Below are positions 1-6,515 of a stretch of 25,054 nt of DNA, piece by piece. Position 1 is the first letter of the stretch. Each line of letters starts with the position of its first letter. The position numbers and the translations under genes were made by a program. Below the pieces are notes generated by a model. That model saw only the letters and a list, made by a program, of their open reading frames with translations. It ran no database searches and was not told the origin of the DNA. Origin of the DNA: an uncultured Prevotellaceae bacterium (lineage in GTDB: Bacteria > Bacteroidota > Bacteroidia > Bacteroidales > Bacteroidaceae); NCBI GenBank assembly GCA_937915745.1, contig CALGGJ010000094.1:1-25054 (forward strand), given 5' to 3'.

Positions 1-321
1 GCCAAAAAGAAAGTTTTCAAAGTGCAAAACAGTCTAATGACCGATTTGGGTTTATCTGCTGTGGCGACATGGTGCATGAAACTGTGGCTGGTACGTCAGA
101 CCAGATGTTTGCCGCCAGCTTCTTTTGGACTCCTACCCACGACGGACTCCCCCGCTCTTGGCTGTGTGATTCCCGCTATCAGGTTTCACTCAGGCCTTGC
201 GCACCTATCAGACAATGCTCGTGCCGAGCATACCAAAATCGCCGCAGCAGGTATGACACCACTGCGGCGATTTCTCTGTTTCCTGTATGACGACGTACCG
301 ATACGTGGTCTTCGGCAAGTC
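1..321. other. Left-edge intergenic stretch, no confident gene
   Basis: This stretch lies beyond the 3' end of the minus-strand kduD gene. One plus-strand reading frame is open from 22 to 393, but it overlaps the end of kduD and has no recognisable domain, signal peptide or membrane segment, so I do not call it. I see no tRNA or other known RNA. It holds two hairpins (216-230 and 236-273) and a 17-base motif at 30-46 that recurs with one mismatch at 13300-13316. Confidence 0.5.
236..273 (-). terminator. Probable terminator after kduD
   Basis: A perfect 12-bp stem (AAATCGCCGCAG at 236-247 pairing with CTGCGGCGATTT at 262-273) encloses a 14-nt loop. On the minus strand it sits about 50 nt past the kduD stop codon and ends in a short T run. 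A smaller perfect hairpin (TGCTCG/CGAGCA, 216-230) follows it. Because the stem is flanked by A on one side and T on the other, it could act on transcripts from either strand. Confidence 0.65.
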
Positions 322-1122
322 CTATGGTTGTTTGCCTATATAAGCCAGTATGCCGCCATCGACATAGAGTATATGTCCGTTTACGGCATCTGAGGCATGG
401 GATGCGAGGAACACAGCCGGACCACCCAGTTCCTCAGGGTTGAGCCATCGTCCGGCTGGAGTCTTGGCACAGATGAACGAGTCGAACGGATGGCGGCTGC
501 CGTCTGGCTGCCGCTCGCGCAGCGGTGCTGTCTGAGGTGTTGCTATATATCCGGGGCCGATGCCGTTACATTGTATGTTGTATTCGCCATACTCTGAACA
601 TATATTGCGGGTGAGCATCTTCAGACCACCTTTGGCTGCTGCGTAAGCACTCACGGTCTCACGTCCGAGCTCCGACATCATCGAACAAATGTTGATGATT
701 TTGCCTTCACGACGTTCCATCATCTCAGGAATGACTGCCGCCGAAACGATGAATGGGCCTACAAGGTCGATATCAATCACCTGCTGGAACTCCTGACGTT
801 TCATCTCGTGCATAGGTATGCGCTTGATGATTCCGGCATTGTTTACGAGTATGTCGATAGGACCTACCTCTGCATGTATTTTCTCGACCAAGGCTTTTAC
901 GTCGTCTTCCTTGGTCACGTCGCAAATGTAGCCATGAACATTGTCGATGCCAGCCTCATGATATGCTGCCAAACCACGGTTGACGAGGTCTTGATTGATG
1001 TCGTTAAACACTATATTCTTTATTCCGGCTCCTGCAAATGCGCGTGCTATATTGAAGCCGATGCCGTAAGATGCACCTGTAATCCAGGCATTCTTACCTT
1101 CGAGTGAAAACATATTTGCCAT
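322..1122 (-). CDS. kduD: 2-dehydro-3-deoxy-D-gluconate 5-dehydrogenase (KduD-like SDR)
   Basis: This 266-residue short-chain dehydrogenase/reductase is predicted to reduce 2,5-diketo-3-deoxygluconate (DKII) to 2-keto-3-deoxygluconate in the cytoplasm. That is the step after KduI in breakdown of unsaturated uronates from pectin and related polymers. Visible family marks are the nucleotide-binding TGASYGIG (15-22), NNAG (94-97), catalytic Ser147, and the YAAAK motif with Tyr160 and Lys164. The C-terminal YVDGG is also typical. Family members are often labelled gluconate 5-dehydrogenase; the adjacent kduI, 43 bp upstream, favours the KduD role. There is no Shine-Dalgarno sequence. The leader contains 8-bp repeats that end close to the start codon. 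A strong hairpin follows the stop. The family call is near certain; the exact substrate is an inference from context. Confidence 0.9.
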   Translation of the reverse strand: MANMFSLEGKNAWITGASYGIGFNIARAFAGAGIKNIVFNDINQDLVNRGLAAYHEAGIDNVHGYICDVTKEDDVKALVEKIHAEVGPIDILVNNAGIIKRIPMHEMKRQEFQQVIDIDLVGPFIVSAAVIPEMMERREGKIINICSMMSELGRETVSAYAAAKGGLKMLTRNICSEYGEYNIQCNGIGPGYIATPQTAPLRERQPDGSRHPFDSFICAKTPAGRWLNPEELGGPAVFLASHASDAVNGHILYVDGGILAYIGKQP

Positions 1123-1126
1123 AATA

Positions 1127-1150
1127 TTTGATTGTTTGATTGTTTGAAAG
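1127..1150 (-). repeat. 8-bp tandem repeat in the kduI-kduD gap
   Basis: Three 8-bp units in plus-strand register (TTTGATTG 1127-1134, TTTGATTG 1135-1142, TTTGAAAG 1143-1150) fill most of the 43-bp gap and end 5 nt from the kduD start codon at 1122. The third unit is degenerate. A related octamer array precedes kduI. Confidence 0.6.
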
Positions 1151-1165
1151 TTAAGGGCCTGAGGG

Positions 1166-2008
1166 CTATTTCAGGTCGGTTATCTTATAGAAGTCTTGGT
1201 CGCCGTAGTCTTGGTTTTCGCCTCCCATGCCCCAGATGAAGGTGTAATTGTGGGTTGCTGCAGCCGAGTGTATGGACCATTCAGGACTAAGCACTGCCTG
1301 GTCGCCACGCATCCAGATGTGTCGTGTCTCTTCTATCTCGCCCATGAAGTGACACACGGCCTGGTCGGCGGGTACTTCAAAATAGAAGTAGGCTTCCATT
1401 CGACGCGAGTGTATGTGTGCAGGCATGGTGTTCCAGACACTGCCAGGTTTCAGCTCGGTCATGCCCATCTGCAGCTGACAGCTGTCAAGTGTTTTCTGCA
1501 CAATCATGCGGTTGATGACCCGGTCGTTGCTGTCTTCAAGGCTTCCCAGCACCAGCACATCGGCCTGTGCCTTGGTCACCTTCTTTGTTGGATAGGCCTT
1601 GTGAGCGGTGGTAGAGTTGATGTAGAATTTGGCAGGACATGCTGCGTCGCAGCTGCAGAATACTACATCGCGGTCACCACGGCCGATGTAGAGTGCTTCT
1701 TTGTAGTCGAGGTCGTAGGTCTCGTCGCCCACACGCACTTGTCCGGCTCCACCTACATTGAATATGCCGATTTCGCGACGGGTCGTGAAGTATGGGGCCT
1801 TCAGTGGGTCGATGGCCTCGAGTTTGAGGCATTCATCTACCGGCATGGCACCGCCTACTATCATACGGTCGTACATGGAGTAAACCAGGTTTACTTCGTC
1901 TTTACCAAAGACTTTCTCGATGAGGAAGTCGCGGCGCAAACGGGCGGTGTCGTAGTGCTTGGCATCTTCGGGATGTGCCGCATAGCGGATTTCATAGTTT
2001 GTTTTCAT
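1166..2008 (-). CDS. kduI: 5-keto-4-deoxyuronate isomerase (KduI)
   Basis: This 280-residue cupin-fold enzyme isomerises 4-deoxy-L-threo-5-hexosulose uronate (DKI), formed spontaneously from unsaturated galacturonate, to DKII, the substrate of the adjacent KduD. The zinc ligands line up with those of E. coli KduI (His196, His198, Glu203, His245) with a shift of two: His198 and His200 in PAHIHSRR, Glu205, and His247 in WSIHSAA. The end GMGGENQDYGDQDF is typical of the family, and the length matches the usual 278-280 residues. The gene lies 85 bp downstream of the TrmH-family gene and 43 bp before kduD, so the two kdu genes form an operon or the tail of a longer one. I found no clear promoter in the gap. 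An octamer repeat lies about 20 nt upstream of the start codon. Confidence 0.96.
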   Translation of the reverse strand: MKTNYEIRYAAHPEDAKHYDTARLRRDFLIEKVFGKDEVNLVYSMYDRMIVGGAMPVDECLKLEAIDPLKAPYFTTRREIGIFNVGGAGQVRVGDETYDLDYKEALYIGRGDRDVVFCSCDAACPAKFYINSTTAHKAYPTKKVTKAQADVLVLGSLEDSNDRVINRMIVQKTLDSCQLQMGMTELKPGSVWNTMPAHIHSRRMEAYFYFEVPADQAVCHFMGEIEETRHIWMRGDQAVLSPEWSIHSAAATHNYTFIWGMGGENQDYGDQDFYKITDLK

Positions 2009-2028
2009 AATCGTTTGAGTTTTTATCT

Positions 2029-2068
2029 GTTTAATGGTTTAAGGGTTTAAGAGTTTAAGAGTTTAATG
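2029..2068 (-). repeat. Five-unit 8-bp tandem repeat upstream of kduI
   Basis: Five successive 8-bp units in plus-strand register, GTTTAATG, GTTTAAGG, GTTTAAGA, GTTTAAGA and GTTTAATG, occupy 2029-2068 between the TrmH-family gene and kduI. The array ends 20 nt from the kduI start codon at 2008. The conserved core is GTTTAA and only the last two bases vary. Confidence 0.8.
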
Positions 2069-2093
2069 ATTCGGAAGTCATGGTAGGTGTCAT

Positions 2094-2624
2094 TTACATC
2101 TTCAGCCTGAGCATCATTTCCCACATCACTATGCCGGCGGCGGTACTCACGTTGAGGGAGTGTTTGGTTCCGTATTGTGGTATTTCGATGCAGGCATCGC
2201 ACTGGTCTATTACGTCTTGCCTTACACCCTTTACTTCGTTGCCCAATATGATGGCGCATTTGGCCGGAAGCTGGGGTGCCAGCTGGTTGAGCATGATGCT
2301 GCCTTCGGCTTGTTCTACGGCATAGAGTGTATAGCCTTCGGCTTTGAGTTGTGTGACCTGCTGCAGGGTGTTGGTATTGTATGTCCATTCGACCGATAGT
2401 TCGGCTCCCAATGCGGTCTTGTGTATCTCGGGATGTGGGGGCTGTGGTGTGATGCCGCAAAGGCAGATGCGCTCAATGCGGAAGGCATCGGCACTGCGGA
2501 ACACGCTACCTACATTGTAGGTGCTTCTCACGTCGTCGAGCACTACTGTAAGTGGTGTCTTTGCCACTTGCTTGTATTGCTCTGCGCTGATGCGGTTCAT
2601 CTCGAGTATGTTGAGTTTGCGCAT
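2094..2624 (-). CDS. TrmH/SpoU-family RNA 2'-O-methyltransferase
   Basis: This 176-residue protein is a small SPOUT-class methyltransferase that transfers a methyl group from S-adenosylmethionine to a ribose 2'-OH of tRNA or rRNA. All three family motifs are visible: motif 1 with RSTYNVGSVFRSADAF (33-48, including Asn37 and catalytic Arg43), motif 2 ILGNEVKGV (126-134), and motif 3 IPQYGTKHSLNVS (148-160), which forms the trefoil-knot cofactor site. It is shorter than TrmH/TrmL-type enzymes that have an extra RNA-binding domain, so it is a minimal catalytic version, and the RNA target cannot be read from sequence. The start codon is 14 bp after the stop of the fused permease gene, which suggests cotranscription with the aroQ-rbfA run. 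Confidence 0.92.
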   Translation of the reverse strand: MRKLNILEMNRISAEQYKQVAKTPLTVVLDDVRSTYNVGSVFRSADAFRIERICLCGITPQPPHPEIHKTALGAELSVEWTYNTNTLQQVTQLKAEGYTLYAVEQAEGSIMLNQLAPQLPAKCAIILGNEVKGVRQDVIDQCDACIEIPQYGTKHSLNVSTAAGIVMWEMMLRLKM

Positions 2625-2638
2625 GGTGGGGTGTCGTC

Positions 2639-4852
2639 TTATTTTGATAATATGTCTTCCATCTGGTCGATGGTGTTGCCGCGTGCCACAATCTTGTGAT
2701 GGCCATCAACCACGATGAACGATGGTACGTCCGACACTCCGAGGGCTTTGACGGCAGGCGACTCCCACGCAAGGGCGTCGCACGCGTGTTGGCTGTAGGT
2801 CGAGTCTTCCTTTATGTAGTTTTCCCATCGGTATTTCTCGGTATCGAGCGATATGGTGAGGAATTCCACCTGGTGTGGAGTGGCATATTCTTTGGTCAGG
2901 ATGGCAAAATTGTCTATGAAATCGTAGGCGTACGGCATCCATGATGCCCAAAACACGATGACGGTGCGGTCGGCATCGAGCCTGGCGAGGTTGATGTTGT
3001 TTTTTGTATTGGTTGTTATTTCGATATCGGGCATTGTGTGACTGATGTCTCCTGCATCGAGTCCTGTTTGTATGTTTTTCATTGCCATGAGAAACTGGTT
3101 TGCGGGCTGTGCAGCCACGAGAGTATCAATCATTTCTGTAACGTCGTCGGCTGTGGTTGCTGTTTCTTGCATGAAATAGCGGGTGATGAGATATACTGCC
3201 ACGAGCGATTCAGGCTGACGGTGTATGTATTGTCGTGCCACTTCTTGTGTCTGTATGGTGTTTAGTTCCTTTGTTTCACGTCTGAAGTTGTTCATCAGTC
3301 GGTTTTCGTCGTTGCCGTCGGTGGTATAGTTTTTTAGGTCTTTGGCTGATGCTTTGTATTTTATCTCGTCGCCGTTTTTTGCAAACACCACTTGTTCAAG
3401 TGCATTGGGGAAGACGATTATGAATGGTGTCAGTTCGTCGGCCGTGCCGCTGTATGTAAAGTAGCCCCCGTTGATGGCGATGGTGTCTAATCGTGCATCA
3501 GGGTTGGTGGTGTTGTAGATATATAGTTGTCCTACTGGCATGTCGGTAAATGAGCCCTTGATGGTGAAGTGGTCGTTGTCTGCGCCACATGATGCGAATG
3601 TTGCTGCCACCATTACAGTGAGTGCTGTGGTGAGTTTGCGGCTTAATTGACGTACGGGGTACCACACCGACACGAATCCGACGGTAACGACGGTACAGAA
3701 GATTAGCAGCAGGTCGGTCCATTCCACACTCACAGGGTAGGCATCGATGATGTAGCTGCCTGCCGACTGTCCGAACTTGATGATGCCAAACCGTTGCTGA
3801 ACGGTGCACAGCAACACTCCCAGGATGATGCCTGCGACGGCTCCCAGTATGGCTATCATGCGTCCTTCGGCCATAAATATGTTGCGTATTTGCTGCTCGG
3901 TGGCACCCAGGCCCCGCAGGGTTGTCACGTCGTCGCGCTTGTCGATGATGAGCATTGAGAGCGAGCCTATGATGTTGAAACAGGCTATCATGATTATGAA
4001 TGTGAGGAAGATGTATGAGATGAATTTCTCTATCTTCATTATCTTGAATGTGTCTTCTTGTTGTTGGTAGCGGTTTTTCACTACGTAGTCTTCGCCCAGC
4101 ATCTTTTGTATATCGGCTTGCATTGTGTTGAGGTTCACACCCTGTTTGGTTTTCAGTTCGATGGCCGAGAGTTTTCCGTCGCGCTCGAATATGCGCCGTG
4201 CAAACCGCAGGGACGTGAGTACGTAGTTTGAGTCGTATTTGCTTTGTTTCACACAGAATGCCACATGTGGCGAGTACAACTCGTCTTGGTTGAAACTGTC
4301 GCTGGGGTCGGCCAGGTCTATGTGTTCGCCGCCGCGTGGTGCATACACCTGTATCGGCCTTGGGAAGTCGCTGCCCACACCCAGGCTGCTGAGCAGGTTG
4401 ACGCCAAACACGCCATAGTCTATCACGTCGGCATGTAGCTGGAACTCTCCGTCGCCATATTTTATGCGGTCGAAGTCGATGAGGTTGATGTAGTTGTCGT
4501 CAACGCCCTTTATCGTTGCCATCACCTGGCGTCCGGGCATCACCAGCAGCGCATTGTCTTCAAGCACTTCGCTATATGCTTGAACGCGTGGGTCGGCCTT
4601 GAGCCGGGCTATTGGGTCGGTATCGGCATCGATGAATTTTCCTTGGGCTGCAACCACTTTCAGTTCGGGGTCGAAAGCTGTGAAGAGGTTGGCAATCATT
4701 CCTTGGAAACCATTGAATACCGACAGTATGCACACCAGTGCGGCTGTACTCACAGCCACTCCAATCACCGATATGCCACTGATGATGTTGATGGCATGGT
4801 GTGACTTTTTGGTGAGCAGATACCTGCGTGCTATGTAGAACGTGAAGTTCAC
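2639..4852 (-). CDS. LolC/LolE-type permease fused to lipoprotein-like DUF4369/thioredoxin-fold module
   Basis: The GTG at 4852 is the likely start: it overlaps the rbfA stop as GTGA, and the product then begins MNFTFYIARRYL as in LolC/E permeases. Residues 1 to about 406 form an FtsX/MacB-type permease: one membrane segment (about 22-45), a large periplasmic domain, then three segments (about 277-300, 332-352, 378-397). ABC partners of this type move lipoproteins from the inner membrane. Without any stop the frame continues into LTTALTVMVAATFASC, which looks like a lipoprotein signal peptide with its lipobox Cys at 422, then a DUF4369-like region, then a thioredoxin-like domain (about 610-737) with WASWMPYA where a CXXC would sit and a retained cis-Pro (VPSF). 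No LolD-type ATPase is adjacent. Both halves are clear; whether the fusion is natural is not certain. Confidence 0.82.
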   Translation of the reverse strand: MNFTFYIARRYLLTKKSHHAINIISGISVIGVAVSTAALVCILSVFNGFQGMIANLFTAFDPELKVVAAQGKFIDADTDPIARLKADPRVQAYSEVLEDNALLVMPGRQVMATIKGVDDNYINLIDFDRIKYGDGEFQLHADVIDYGVFGVNLLSSLGVGSDFPRPIQVYAPRGGEHIDLADPSDSFNQDELYSPHVAFCVKQSKYDSNYVLTSLRFARRIFERDGKLSAIELKTKQGVNLNTMQADIQKMLGEDYVVKNRYQQQEDTFKIMKIEKFISYIFLTFIIMIACFNIIGSLSMLIIDKRDDVTTLRGLGATEQQIRNIFMAEGRMIAILGAVAGIILGVLLCTVQQRFGIIKFGQSAGSYIIDAYPVSVEWTDLLLIFCTVVTVGFVSVWYPVRQLSRKLTTALTVMVAATFASCGADNDHFTIKGSFTDMPVGQLYIYNTTNPDARLDTIAINGGYFTYSGTADELTPFIIVFPNALEQVVFAKNGDEIKYKASAKDLKNYTTDGNDENRLMNNFRRETKELNTIQTQEVARQYIHRQPESLVAVYLITRYFMQETATTADDVTEMIDTLVAAQPANQFLMAMKNIQTGLDAGDISHTMPDIEITTNTKNNINLARLDADRTVIVFWASWMPYAYDFIDNFAILTKEYATPHQVEFLTISLDTEKYRWENYIKEDSTYSQHACDALAWESPAVKALGVSDVPSFIVVDGHHKIVARGNTIDQMEDILSK

Positions 4853-5184
4853 CGTTTCAGTAGGTTGTCGATGTTGTCTATGTAGTCGAGCGAGTCGTCG
4901 ATGAAGAATTTCAGTTCGGGTATGATGCGCAGTTGGTGTCGTTCGAGGCATCCCAGTTCGTAGCGTATCTGCGATGTCTGTGCGTTGATATTGTCGATTA
5001 GTTCCTTGGCGCGTGCCGACGGGAAGATGCTCAGATATACTTTTGCCACGCTCAGGTCGGGGCTGATTCTCACTACACTCACCGATATCAGAACACCGTG
5101 TGTCTTGCGTGTCTGGGCCTGGAATATCGTTGCGAGGTCTTTCTGTATGAGGCGTGCTATCTTGTTTTGTCTGGTCGTTTCCAT
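4849..5184 (-). CDS. rbfA: Ribosome-binding factor A
   Basis: This 111-residue single KH-domain protein binds the 30S subunit and helps 16S rRNA 5'-end maturation. The N-terminus (TTRQNKIARLIQKDLATIF) and the central VRISPDLSVAKVYLSIFPS strand-turn-strand are characteristic of RbfA, as is the ending HQLRIIPELKFFIDDSLDY. Length is normal for the family. Its stop codon overlaps the GTG start of the permease gene by four bases (4849-4852), so the two are probably translationally coupled. The O-methyltransferase gene ends 35 bp upstream, which places rbfA inside an aroQ-OMT-rbfA-permease transcription unit. Confidence 0.95.
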   Translation of the reverse strand: METTRQNKIARLIQKDLATIFQAQTRKTHGVLISVSVVRISPDLSVAKVYLSIFPSARAKELIDNINAQTSQIRYELGCLERHQLRIIPELKFFIDDSLDYIDNIDNLLKR

Positions 5185-5219
5185 TTGATGTCTTGCTTTC
5201 GTGTTAGGGGGTTAAGGTG

Positions 5220-5870
5220 TCAGGAGTGGTGGTGGGTTCTTATTATCGTGAGTCCGTCTCTCAGTGGCAGTATTATCTTTTCTACTTCAGTGTCGGCCGC
5301 CACCATGTCGTTGAACTCCATCACTCCGCGGGTCTGTTCGTCTTTGTGTCCGTGGCCGATGCCATGGAGGTCGTCAACTACATGCCCGTCCCACAGTGTG
5401 TTGTCGGCCACGATGAAACCTCCCGGGTTGATATATTGTTTGGCCAGTATGTAATATTGTGGATATGTGCGCTTATTGCCGTCGATGAACACCATGTCGA
5501 ACTTCAGCCCCAACCTGGGCACTACTTCCAGAGCATCGCCTATGTGCAGTGTCACACGGTCGGCCCATGGCGAGTGTTCAATCCATGGTCGGGTGAAGTC
5601 TTCCAGCTCGTCGAATATCTCTACGGTATGCACCATGCCACCCTCCTTCAGTCCTTCGGCCATACACAGTGCCGAGTAGCCGCTGAATGTGCCGATTTCG
5701 AGTATGGTGGTCGGGCCTATCATCTCTACCAGCATTTTCAGCAACCGTCCCTGCACATGGCCGCTGGCCATGCGCCCATATAGCAGTTTCACCTGTGTGG
5801 CACGATAGAGGCGGTGCAGATAGTCGCCCTCGGGGTCAATATGTGCTTCTATGTATTCGTCGATAGTCAT
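5220..5870 (-). CDS. SAM-dependent O-methyltransferase (COMT/CCoAOMT-like)
   Basis: This 216-residue class I methyltransferase resembles bacterial catechol/caffeoyl-CoA-type O-methyltransferases, which are metal-dependent and act on small hydroxylated molecules. The SAM-binding motif is EIGTFSGYSA (58-67), the acidic ribose-binding strand is TVEIFDE (about 82-88), and the metal-binding residues are probably Asp130 (VFIDGNKR), Asp156 and Asn157 (ADNTLW). These match the family order and spacing. The His-rich C-terminus (RTHHHS) is unusual but short. The ATG overlaps the aroQ stop codon by four bases, so translation is likely coupled. The physiological substrate is unknown. An aroQ-OMT-rbfA order seems ordinary for Bacteroidales and does not by itself link the enzyme to the shikimate pathway. 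Confidence 0.9.
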   Translation of the reverse strand: MTIDEYIEAHIDPEGDYLHRLYRATQVKLLYGRMASGHVQGRLLKMLVEMIGPTTILEIGTFSGYSALCMAEGLKEGGMVHTVEIFDELEDFTRPWIEHSPWADRVTLHIGDALEVVPRLGLKFDMVFIDGNKRTYPQYYILAKQYINPGGFIVADNTLWDGHVVDDLHGIGHGHKDEQTRGVMEFNDMVAADTEVEKIILPLRDGLTIIRTHHHS

Positions 5871-6307
5871 ACCTCAGCGTCGTGCAGCAGGGCTTCAAGA
5901 GCCAGCCGGTAAGAGTCGAGACCGAAGCCGGTGATGATACCTGCACATGCAGGAGCAATCATAGAGACGTGGCGGAACGGCTCGCGTCGCATCACGTTGG
6001 ATATGTGTACCTCAACCACCCGGCAGGGCACGGCCTTTATTGCATCGTGCAGTGCAATGCTGGTGTGTGTGTATGCACCGGCGTTCAACACTATGCCGTC
6101 GCAATCCCATCCCACCTCGTGTATCTTGTCGATGAGTTGTCCCTCGTGGTTTGACTGGTAATAGTCCAGACACACGTCGGGATAGAGGTTCGCCAGCCGT
6201 TCCAGGTACTGCCCGAAACCCTCTGTGCCATACATTTCAGGCTCACGTCGGCCCAGCAGATTCAGGTTGGGACCGTTCAGAATCAATATCTTCTTCTTAC
6301 GTGTCAT
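5867..6307 (-). CDS. aroQ: Type II 3-dehydroquinate dehydratase
   Basis: This 146-residue cytoplasmic enzyme removes water from 3-dehydroquinate to give 3-dehydroshikimate, the third step of the shikimate pathway. The N-terminal NGPNLNLLGRREPEMYG carries the flexible-loop Arg21 and catalytic Tyr26. SNHEG (52-56), NAGAYTHTS (75-83), the general acid His101 in EVHISN and Arg112 in EPFR complete the active site. Length is exactly typical of the type II dodecameric enzyme. It is the first gene of the run ending in the TrmH-family gene and overlaps the OMT start by ATGA. A good -7 box lies about 28 nt upstream of its start. Confidence 0.97.
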   Translation of the reverse strand: MTRKKKILILNGPNLNLLGRREPEMYGTEGFGQYLERLANLYPDVCLDYYQSNHEGQLIDKIHEVGWDCDGIVLNAGAYTHTSIALHDAIKAVPCRVVEVHISNVMRREPFRHVSMIAPACAGIITGFGLDSYRLALEALLHDAEV

Positions 6308-6334
6308 TTGTTTCTATGTAAATGGTTCTGGCTA

Positions 6335-6342
6335 CAAAGGTA
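6335..6342 (-). promoter_or_regulatory. -7 box for the aroQ operon
   Basis: On the minus strand this reads TACCTTTG within TTCGTACCTTTGTAGCC, a strong match to the Bacteroidota -7 consensus TAnnTTTG, 28 nt upstream of the aroQ start codon. A matching TTTG at the usual 19-21 nt spacing is not present, so the -33 element is weak. Confidence 0.55.
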
Positions 6343-6434
6343 CGAAAAAAGTTTCAGATGTGTACTAATAATACCAAAAAAACTCTACATGTGACTCAAC
6401 AATAGCGAAGCGTGCCGCGAGCGACAAACAAATA

Positions 6435-6470
6435 CGACTGCGCACTCGCAAGGTCATGAGTGCGCAGTCG
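6435..6470. terminator. Perfect 13-bp hairpin downstream of the M6 peptidase
   Basis: CGACTGCGCACTC (6435-6447) is the exact reverse complement of GAGTGCGCAGTCG (6458-6470), with a 10-nt loop. It lies 42-77 nt past the stop of the minus-strand peptidase gene, which suits a terminator, although no long T run follows. Its right arm is the first copy of the 22-bp repeat array, so the hairpin and array are intermingled. Confidence 0.6.
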
Positions 6471-6515
6471 CGGGGGCGCGAGTGCGGAGTCGTGAGGGCG
6501 TGAGTGCGCGGTCAG
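6458..6515 (-). repeat. 22-bp tandem repeat array 1
   Basis: The motif GAGTGC recurs at 6458, 6480 and 6502, giving two full 22-bp units and a 14-base third unit that runs into the peptidase stop codon. Read on the minus strand, units begin GCACTC and end GACTCC, GACTGC or GAGTGC, with a G+C-rich centre. Array 2 at 15988-16063 has the same period and the same ends. Confidence 0.75.

Noticed and set aside
22..393. A possible small gene at the left edge
   Set aside because: The frame overlaps the end of kduD on the opposite strand, crosses the terminator hairpin and shows no domain or signal peptide. A vague resemblance to small frames annotated in other Bacteroidales could not be verified.
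1196..2050. A 284-codon plus-strand open frame
   Set aside because: It lies fully opposite kduI, whose zinc ligands and family motifs are unmistakable; the plus-strand product has no domain and reflects codon bias of the true gene.
4853..4951. An upstream ATG for the fused permease that would add 33 residues
   Set aside because: The extension lies inside rbfA, is low-complexity in Arg, His and Thr, and does not look like a permease N-terminus. The GTG at 4852, with GTGA overlap, fits the family.
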